A DNA stretch of 64,000 nucleotides from Pestalotiopsis fici W106-1 (lineage: Eukaryota; Ascomycota; Sordariomycetes; Amphisphaeriales; Sporocadaceae). Each line of letters starts with the position of its first letter. The first letter of the stretch is position 1. Positions 56,501 through 64,000 of the stretch are shown here, in pieces. The translations under genes and the position numbers were made by a program. Location: the NCBI RefSeq assembly GCF_000516985.1, contig NW_006917095.1, forward strand, positions 1,617,077-1,681,076, read 5' to 3'. The notes under the pieces are model-generated. The model saw only the letters and a program-made list of their open reading frames with translations, was not told where the DNA came from and searched no databases.

Positions 56501-57206
56501 AACAAAAAGGGAATGGCCGGCACAAGTTATGTTTACCTATCTCTTTGAATTTGTATTCATATCAATCTTGAACCATTTTTGTACACTACTTTCCCAGGTA
56601 TATACTAACCGCAGGCTTGGAAGCTAAAATTCCCCAGACCAGCTACAGTCCTGCCTGACCTACCAGAAATGATCTCCCAGTCGCCCAAGTGGGACAATCA
56701 AAGATATCAAAGGGAGATTTCCAGCATCTTGAAATCACATAGCAACCCCCTGCCGAAACTGAAAATTATATTGGAGAGAAAGCCCTCCCTAAACAAGGAA
56801 GAAAAAACAACAACAGGGGTTTGTGTCTAAAAACAGCTGGTGTAAAGTTCCAATTTAGACAATGCTGCCAAGCATAGCGCTAGAGCTACTACTCCCTGGC
56901 GCCTTTCCGTTTGAGCAATGAAGAGGCCATGTCTAGGCCTCCTTCGCTTCAAACATCCTAGCCAGCTGAAGTGCTTTCCCGCTCTTTTGCCGCCATGATT
57001 TTGCCATCATGTAGACAATCTCATGGTTGGGAAAGATGTTTCTTTCTTTCACCTTCTCTTTCCTACTTATTCTGCTGCATCCCGTGCGAAGCATATCGAA
57101 TATACCCACGCGTTTTTGCGCGTTGGCGTGTCATTCAAGCCGTGACAAGAATTGACACGAGAAAATAGGACTCTGTCTGGCTCATATTCAGGGGAGGGCT
57201 GACGCG
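53551..57206. other. 3.6-kb gene-poor divergent stretch
   Basis: Between the questin-oxidase-like gene (-) and the kelch gene (+). AT-leaning sequence with scattered short ORFs; the only candidate I can build is a two-exon minus-strand gene at 54862-55198. No repeat, transposon ORF or RNA gene recognised. Confidence 0.45.
54862..55198 (-). CDS. Candidate two-exon small gene, hypothetical
   Basis: Not recognised. Exon 1 is 55198-55029 (MSTAIAAPAINEFWPKPAEL ... MPIRGTVFSPRRIDRKFLAN ... DMGRVDAA); a GTGAGT donor overlaps what would otherwise be its TGA. Splicing to the AG at 54935 gives exon 2 54934-54862 (LPPTMLVKKHYYLMDDEGNE to GRAD-stop). Intron 94 nt; product 80 aa, soluble, no signal peptide. 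Support is the ATG, the good donor and continuous frame only; there is no clear branch point and no homology I know. Could also be chance or a remnant. Confidence 0.25.
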
Positions 57207-59215
57207 ATGCTCACCGCATTGCTGTTCTCGTTCCTATGGGCAAGTCCGGCGCTCGCTGGAGTGGACAACCCAACTCCCGCCAACTTTCTTAGACGCCCAT
57301 ATGCCAATGCAGTGGTGCTGGGAGACTATGTCTACATTGATGGTGGCGAGCTTGCGCAGCTAGAAGATGGGGAATACAACGGAGACCACCCTTCGTATCC
57401 AGGTATGTACAAAAAGTCTCGGCGAGGAGATACGAGAAAAGACGAATCTGTGAAGATATCATCTTGAAAACACACTTTATGGATCGAGTATAGCTAACCA
57501 ACGCATAGTCAACACAACCTTGTCCTTGCCTTTGAATGAAGCATGGACCAATGATTCAGTTTCATTGCGGTCCATTGAAAAGGCTGCACCGCCACAAGAC
57601 CAGCAAGTATTGTGGTCGGATCCTGCCAACTCTGCCTTCTACACATGGGGTGGAATGTCTGCCTGGTTTGGCGCGGCCGTGGAGAACGAGATCTGGAAGT
57701 TCACGGCTGATGGCTCGGGCGGTGGCGAGTGGTCAGAGGTGTCGGTCTCCAATGTGGTGGCCTGGTCCAACTCGATACGAACAGTAGGCTCGGCCTACAC
57801 GACCGTCAACGGCATCGGCTACTCAGTTGGAGGAACCGCGACCAAGTATGTGGATACGAGCATCACGGGCGACAGTCTCGCCGTGCAAGGTCTCGTCACC
57901 TTTGATATGGGGGAAAGCCAGTGGAAGAATGCGAGCTCCGCCGGATTGGGTGCCAATGGCACGACCTTCAACGGACGCCTCGAGTATGTCCCCTTTGGAC
58001 CAAGTGGTTTCCTGATCCTCCTCGGTGGTTCGGTAGCCCCCGTCGGCGCGCTTCTCGAATACGAGCAATTGGAATGGAACAATATTTGGATTATGAACTT
58101 GGAAGACAACACTTGGCACAACCAAGCTGTAACGGGAACGAAACCAACTAAGCGGGAAGGTCACTGTACTGTTGGCGTTCAGGGGCCCAACGGAACCTAC
58201 GAGATGTAAGTCATCTTGAGCTGGTCTTGGGCGTGCTGTATACGAGCATACTGACATACTGTAAAGCTTTATTCACGGAGGCTCCTCGGACCAGACACAG
58301 ACCACATCCCCCGATGTCTACGTCCTCTCGCTACCAGGGTTCGTCATGTTCAAGTCGCCAAATCCAGGTACGCCTCGATCAAACCTGGCCTGTGTGACCG
58401 TGGGCCGCAACGACAGCGCCACGACAAACCGCCAGATGCTCGTAGTCGGCGGCGGCAACAGTTGGCTCGGATTTCCAAACTCGCTGGTGGACCCAGATCC
58501 CTGGGCTCAGGGCTTAGGAATCTTTGACTTGACCGACATGTCCTGGAGCGACTCGTATGACCCCGATGCTGCCGCATATGACAGTCCCGATGTTGTCAAG
58601 ACGTGGTACGATCAGGGAGGATTGGACGCGGTGGACTGGGACAGCGACGAGCTCAAGACGTTATTTGTGGGAGGGACCAACTCGTCCAGCACCAATGGAA
58701 ACGGGACAGCCTCGGACGGCACATCGTCTTCAGGGGCGAGCACAGACTCGGGCAACTCCGACACGGGAGCCAGCTCTGGATCGAAAACTGGAGTCATAGT
58801 AGGCAGCGTGGTCGGTGGTGTAGCCGGGCTGGCCATCATTGCGCTGGCCTGCTGGTTTTTCATCCGAAGACGCAAACACATCTACGCACCTGCCAAGGAG
58901 CTCGATGGAAATGCTGGTGTGCAGCAGACGGGGGCAGTATATTCACAGCCGCCGGGATACTACCAGACTGGGCAGGAGTTTGAGTACAAGGAGATGCCGG
59001 CGAATCAGGCGCCGCAGGAGCTTGATAGTCAGCATACCACTTCCTACGCGCCCGACACGCAGTTTGCAGGCCCCGGAGCGTATCAGCAGCCCGGCCTGCC
59101 GCATCACTCGGGACAGATGCACTACACTGATCCACATGCTGGTCAGATTTACGAGGCGGGCTCTGGATATAATCAGCACCAGGATTACGAGGTGGGATAT
59201 TCTGGGCATCATTAA
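57207..59215 (+). CDS. Single-pass membrane protein with kelch-type beta-propeller ectodomain
   Basis: Exons 57207-57402, 57509-58205 and 58267-59215; introns 57403-57508 (106 nt, GTATGT donor, GCTAACC branch) and 58206-58266 (61 nt, GTAAGT donor); product 613 aa. Signal peptide MLTALLFSFLWASPALAG. Kelch blades by GG and W motifs: YANAVVLGDYVYIDGGELAQ, STFYTWGG-like AFYTWGGMSAWFG, GYSVGGTATKY, FLILLGGSVAPVGAL, IFIHGGSS, MLVVGGGNSWLG. Several NxS/T sites fit an extracellular domain. A Ser/Gly/Thr stalk (about 435-470) leads to one membrane segment (VIVGSVVGGVAGLAIIALAC, about 473-496), an RRRK stop-transfer, and a Gln/Tyr/Pro/Gly-rich cytosolic tail of about 110 residues. Such proteins are common in fungi; cell-wall sensing or adhesion is a guess. 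No catalytic motif. Confidence 0.85.
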
Positions 59216-59792
59216 GCCTGTTATCTAGAAGCATCTTGTAATCAAAGACGAATTAATATCGTATGTCTGAATCTCTGATCAACCCGCCTAGGAAGATCTT
59301 GACCTTACCCAGTTACAAGTTTAATGATTCAATGAGTACTGAAGCAATTGATAATGAACTATACAGTATATCGTTTCTTAACCAGTAATACATCGCGATG
59401 GTGTATTCAGTTTAGTCTGTTTCCTGTGCTGTCCATTCCATGAACAAGGTTATGGGGGTAATCATGTAGTTGTTTATCCAACCAGATTATAAGCGACTGA
59501 CTGTGGTTCAGACTCAGCGGTCACATTCGCTGTCACATCAACTGAATTCAAAGCCGTTTCGCTCAGTGGTTCATCATTTTTTTTTTCTTCTTACTCGTAA
59601 TATACAGTCGAGTCAATCTCTGCCTTGCCCAGATTGAATACCTTACGTGGTTCTTCCAAAACCAGTGAAAAAAGCCATTCTTCTACACTTGGTATACGTG
59701 TCTACTTTTTCTGGCAAAAGTAGGTTGTGTGAACAAAGCCCGCTACATTATGCAATTCCAACATGTCTTTCTGTATCAAATAACCTCCTGAA
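59216..59792. other. Convergent 3' region
   Basis: 577 bp between the kelch and Herp-like genes. T-run at 59576-59585. Nothing else. Confidence 0.5.
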
Positions 59793-62164
59793 TCAAATAG
59801 CAATAAGTGGCTCTTCAGGAGCTTCGGGTCTTTCATCCCCGCCTCTCTCTTCGGGCGGTTCCTGCGCAGTTGTCTCGGCATGTTCAGAGTTCTCCGCAGG
59901 TTGCCCGGACGCCTCCGTAGCCTCAGCTGCTGCAAGCTCAGCAATGCGCCGTTGCTCATCGGCTTCTGCTTGCTCTCGACGTTGTTGCTCAGCTCTAGCC
60001 TCTGCTTCAAGGTTGGCAATGTGTCTCTCCGCTACTCCTGGAGCGATGCTGGCAAGGAAGAGAATGCCGGCACGCTCTAGTCTTCGGGCTTGAGTCATGA
60101 GCCAATTACCGTTGGCGACTCTCCTCTCCCGAACCAGTCGGGCAGCCATTTCAGCCGGGTTTGGTTGTCCCCCATCACCCTGTACGCCAACATTTCCATG
60201 ATTGGCTTGGGCATCTCCAGCTCTGGCAGGCCGTTCACGGCCATGATTATCAGCCGCGGGCATAAGATTGTCTAGATGTCGGCGCATGGGAGTCCAAAAC
60301 TGCTCAGCGAGTGGCGTGAGCAGGCCGGTATTGACGAGAAACAGGGTAAAGGCAATGGCCGTGACTGTGAACCATCTCTGCCAACTTGCCGTGGGCGACG
60401 TAAACCACCACACGAAGAGGAGGAGGCGAATCACCATCCAGATATGCGGCCATAACTGTGCCACAGCAATTGCACGGACCTGGACATTACCCGGGTGAGC
60501 AATACCGTGGCCCAGACGCGGTTGCGCCTGGGGAATCAGGGGTAGGCCTTGAGGCAGAGGTGCTGGGGCCTGAGCCTGCTGCTGCTGCTGTTGTTGATGC
60601 TGCGGGTTGTGTTGCGTCGCATGATCAGCAGCAGGAGGCACCCAGGGGTTGGCAATGAGAGGAAGGTGGTGCATTTGGCCCGGCTGTGCTTGCATGCCGG
60701 GATGCAGACCAAACGGTGGCAACGGCGGTGGCGGAAACATATATTGGCGACGTAATGCCTGTGCAGGAATCGGGAATTGGACATTGCTATTTGGACTCTG
60801 GTATGTCCCAAGATTGCCGTTTACTAACAGTGCTCTGGGGCCTTCTGGAGATGACAGAATATAAACTTCTGAGCCTATCGACTGTTGCATTTGAGGCTGG
60901 CTGGCAGGTTGAACGTGATTACGAGCTGCTCGTAAGGGGTCAGGGGTGCCCATTGCGCTTCCTGTCCGTGATGGGACCGTGACGCCAGGTGGAATGGGTT
61001 GGTTTGCTTGCGAATTTGCCAGATTGAAAAGCGAAGAATTGCTGGCATTACGACGCATCGCATCTGTCATGACCCTTGTGGCCGCTTGTCCAGCATCTGC
61101 TGTTCGGAGCATGCTGTGCACATCAGGTCCAGACAATGAGCCTCCGTGAGGTCCTGCCAAAGGCACTGAACGAGGTGGCTGGGGTGCTCCGCCTGGTGGC
61201 CGGAACAGGTTCTGCAGGTCAGGCGGAGGGAATGGAGAACCAGTCCTGGCGTTTCTCTGCGGATTGTGCTGGGCCGAGACGGTTTCATTCACCGTGATGC
61301 GCCATGACTGACCCCCAGGCCCAAGCCCTTCTCTCACCACAGTCCTGGTGCCATCCGGCCGATGCGGTGAGGCAGTCCTATTCTGGCCTTGTGGTCCCGA
61401 AACACCAGCAGGGGCAGGTGCATCTTGAGCCCCGTGAAGACCTAGCGTTGCCCGCTCTCTCTGGTTCTGGTTAATAAGTTCATGCAATCGCTGCTGCTGA
61501 GCAATTTGCTGAGCCTGTTGCATCTGCTGAAGTTGCGGAGGAAGATAGTTGAATGGGGGAGCCGCGCCTCCCGCTGCTATTGGCTGTTGAAAGCCAAATG
61601 GTAGGTTGTGATGTGTCGCGTGTATTTGAGCATGCTGCAAATGCGGAAAGTGACCATGTGCGTGGGCATTCAAGTTTCGTACTTGCGGCTGTTGCTGAGG
61701 CTGGTTGTGAGTTTGTCCAGCTGGGCGATTCTGTGATGGGGCTGTTGCAGGCTGGCTTGTGTTTGTAGGGAGCGAAACGCTCGCAGGGCGCGTGTCGGAA
61801 AGATCGCGAAGAACGAGATGCAACGTCTTGACTTCGGTAGAGCGGACCTGAGATGCCGTGTTATCAGCAGCAGTTCATATGCGCAAGCAGTCGTCATACT
61901 TACTGCATCTTCCCCAAACACGTCCAGCATTGTGTCATCATCCTTTGACAGCAGGCGTCCACGGTGTATAAGACGCTGTGCCACATCACTCGGCTTTGCA
62001 TCTATAGCATTGCGAATCTTTTCTTTCAGTTGCTGTACAGTAGTTGTCGCTTGGAGATCAGTAAAGTTGAGTGGTTGCGGCACATTGACAGAGGGCGATA
62101 TGATCTGCAGTGTGAACGTCGGCGACGTGGCTCCGGAGGCTGAATCCGAATCGGTGGAAGCCAT
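59793..62164 (-). CDS. Herp-like ubiquitin-domain membrane protein
   Basis: Layout of HERPUD: N-terminal ubiquitin-like domain plus a membrane hairpin, linked to ER-associated degradation. Exons 62164-61904 and 61847-59793; intron 61848-61903 (56 nt, GTAAGT donor, CTCAG acceptor); product 771 aa. Ubiquitin-like fold about 16-100: FTLQIISPSVNVPQPLNFTD, TTVQQLKEKIRNAIDAKPSD, QRLIHRGRLLSKDDDTMLDV, TLHLVLRDL. A long Gln/Pro/His/Asn-rich linker follows, with a Gln run from CAG/CTG repeats (60572-60600). The hairpin is near 551-595 (LWPHIWMVIRLLLFVWWFTS and WFTVTAIAFTLFLVNTGLL). A charged coiled helix (EAEARAEQQRREQAEADEQR) and acidic C-terminus end it. The frame is open upstream only from TTG; the ATG at 62164 is used. 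Confidence 0.8.
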
Positions 62165-63315
62165 GGTCGCAGTCGAAATATCGCGACCGGTCTGTGTACT
62201 CGGATGATTTGTATTTGAAGTACTATTTTGTCGAGGACTATGAAGCTGCCTTGGAGATGCTGTTGCTGGGTCTTTGCTATGATCGGGCAAGATGCATCTC
62301 AGGCAAGCTCATTTACAGGACTGTGCGCGAATGCTGATGCATTAGAAATCGAATGGAAATAGCGGCTTGGAATTGCAACGACGGCAGCGGCGGCAGAATG
62401 TGCAGTGAAAGAATGCACAGATAGAAATCAAGGTCGTTGTCGCCGTGAAAGAGAACCAAAACAGAAAAAAAGACGATCTCCTGCTACACGAGTCGATCTG
62501 TCATGTCGTCGTTGCCGTGTGGGATGAGCTTGCGTGTTACCTTGGAGGTAGGTATTCGAGATCGGCGTGGTCCTGGTTGGGTTGGGGTCGGTTGGTAATA
62601 TCCACGTTGGCCTCTAGCTGAAGACCCCTGGCGGGAATGTGAGGATAATACCCAAACTAGTGAACGGTGTCCATGTACCTAGCGGGCCTCTCTGTACCTG
62701 ATTGTTTTCTACAGTCTGAACAAACCCTTTGCAATCACACAAGTTTTGGGGAGGAAATAGAGAAACTTGCTAAGACAATAGAGTAGAGACTGGGAGAATC
62801 TCTTATGATCTGCAATTGCTGAATATAACCATCATTCCCTCGTCCCACCTTGGTTACATGGAGTACAAACAGAATAGTACATCAAATACTTGTATGCACC
62901 CTACCCTGGAATCCGACAGCTTGGGAACTGCCGCCAAACACCGCTCCTAAGTCTAGCCTAGCGGCTTTTGACAGCTGCGTCATTGGCCTTGCAGAGCTGC
63001 ATTAGGCCTGGGGGGAGCTGCAGAACTGGGGAAAGTTGTCGAGCGTCACCTTGGTCCGATCTAACTGGACTCTGGAACTGGCAAACTCGAGCTCAATCCA
63101 GATAGAGTATTATCCATATTGTGCCATGGCCCTCGTGTATCCAACATTCCTGCCATAGTTACACGTAAACAGGCCACTCTCACGGCTTCCCTCATATTGA
63201 GGTCGCGCGCAATCTTTTTGCTCCTCGTGCGCTTGCATAGGTCGAGCGCAAAAAAAAACCGGGCCTCCACGCCCTGCTGGAATGAAGGCACTGTAACAGC
63301 CGGTCACGATTCATA
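62165..63315. other. Divergent upstream region, Herp-like / Psd1
   Basis: 1.15 kb between ATGs with no supported gene. ORFs at 63061-63316 are on both strands and lack homology. Confidence 0.45.
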
Positions 63316-64000
63316 ATGGCTACCCAGCACATCTCGATCCTGGCGAAGTCCCGGGTTCTGCCAGGGCCTTTACGTACAACTGCTCTTTATCCTCAAACAT
63401 ATTCGGCGAGCTCCCGAACGTGCATACGCCGGTTCGCGACCACGCCTCGATCCCAATTCCAACAGACGTCCCAACGATGCCAGCAGAAGGAAAAGTTCGG
63501 ATCGCGATTGGGTTCTGCACTGAGAAACACAAAGGTGCAATGGTATCCTATTCCTGTTGCTCTTGGTGTAGGCTTCCTCGGCCTCGTACAGTTCTACAAG
63601 ACTCAGGTGCGTGAGAAGGAAAGACTGGAACAAGAAGCTGCCGATGGTGATCTGGGAGGGCGACCGCAAAAGAGACCAAAAATCAGACCCGATGGACCTT
63701 GGTGAGCTCGCCCCTTTCAATCACTAGTATACCTGTACTAATCATTCATTCTAGGCAAGTCCAAATCATGTCTACTTTGCCATTGAAGGCCATGTCGCGG
63801 TTATGGGGAAAGTTCAATGAATTGGTCATCCCGTACTACCTCCGGGTCCCGGGCTTCAAGCTATACTCCTGGATATTTGGTGTCAACCTTGACGAAGTGG
63901 CAGAGCCTGATCTCCATGTCTATCCCAATCTTGCATCATTCTTCTACCGCACACTCAAGCCCGGCGTGCGTCCACTAGACCCGAACCCCAATGCCCTGCT
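63316..64000 (+). CDS. psd1: Phosphatidylserine decarboxylase, mitochondrial, N-terminal part (runs off window)
   Basis: Makes phosphatidylethanolamine from phosphatidylserine in the inner membrane. Exons 63316-63701 and 63755-beyond 64000; intron 63702-63754 (53 nt, GTGAGC donor, TACTAAT branch, CTAG acceptor). Visible 210 residues: an Arg/Ser-rich mitochondrial presequence, a hydrophobic anchor ([19 protein letters not shown], about 76-94), a basic linker ([16 protein letters not shown]), then the start of the enzyme domain: [60 protein letters not shown]. The LGST self-cleavage site that makes the pyruvoyl group would lie beyond the window. Confidence 0.92.

Noticed and set aside
1..64000. 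CRISPR arrays, insertion sequences, phage or plasmid genes, transposon ORFs
   Set aside because: None seen; the window reads as fungal nuclear DNA with spliced genes throughout.

Overview
The window is nuclear DNA of a filamentous ascomycete, most likely a Sordariomycete and perhaps Hypocreales. The evidence is protein families seen mainly or only in fungi (Ams2/SPT21-type regulator, DUF4748, DUF5672, EAR1/SSH4, questin-oxidase-like), short introns of about 50-210 nt with GTAAGT/GTATGT donors, CTAAC-like branch points and TAG/CAG acceptors, CT-rich leaders, and roughly balanced base composition. Genes lie on both strands with no operons. No bacterial, viral, plasmid or transposon gene was recognised, and I saw no tRNA or rRNA gene. 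All exon coordinates below come from reading splice signals and reading frames by eye.

Layout. 0-9 kb: the 5' end of an Ams2/SPT21-like regulator (-, cut by the window edge), 3-hydroxyisobutyryl-CoA hydrolase/mS47 (-), Sm D2 (+), dihydroxyacetone kinase (-), eIF2B delta (+). 10-14 kb: a small probable complex I subunit (-) and a Shg1 (COMPASS) protein with a huge RD/RS tail (+). 14-24 kb: a gene-poor stretch with a 100-N assembly gap, an EAR1/SSH4 ubiquitin-ligase adaptor (+), an unknown GC-rich small protein (+), TRAPP subunit Trs31 (-), and a Pdr16-like Sec14 protein (-). 25-36.7 kb: DNA polymerase alpha B subunit (+), MFAP1 splicing factor (-), a membrane-anchored ubiquitin protease (-), Alb1 (+), Kin17 (+), a DUF4748 mitochondrial-type protein made from three tiny exons plus one long exon (+).

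37-41.5 kb is the most accessory-looking part: two divergent DUF5672 glycosyltransferase-like genes in tandem (-), long A/T homopolymers, a 21-bp tandem repeat, and a signal-peptide ORF whose frame reopens after a stop codon. 41.6-50.6 kb: a CHERP-like CID/RS protein (+), TFIIIC subunit 5 (-), PP2A B56 subunit (+). 51.6-64 kb: a questin-oxidase-like enzyme (-) with no visible biosynthetic partners, a 3.6-kb gene-poor stretch holding one weak two-exon candidate, a kelch-ectodomain single-pass membrane protein (+), a Herp-like ubiquitin-domain membrane protein (-), and the start of mitochondrial phosphatidylserine decarboxylase (+, cut by the edge).

Most genes are housekeeping: RNA processing (Sm D2, MFAP1, CHERP-like), translation and ribosome assembly (eIF2B delta, Alb1), S-phase and chromatin (Ams2-like, Pol12, Shg1, Kin17), trafficking and ubiquitin (Trs31, EAR1-like, USP, Herp-like) and mitochondria (HIBCH, complex I, DUF4748, Psd1). 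I found no clearly undescribed multi-gene system. The best leads are ACGCG (MBF-type) sites upstream of the two S-phase-linked genes, the DUF5672 pair (one copy intronless with a genomic A16 tract beside its stop), and the possible broken secreted-protein gene next to them.
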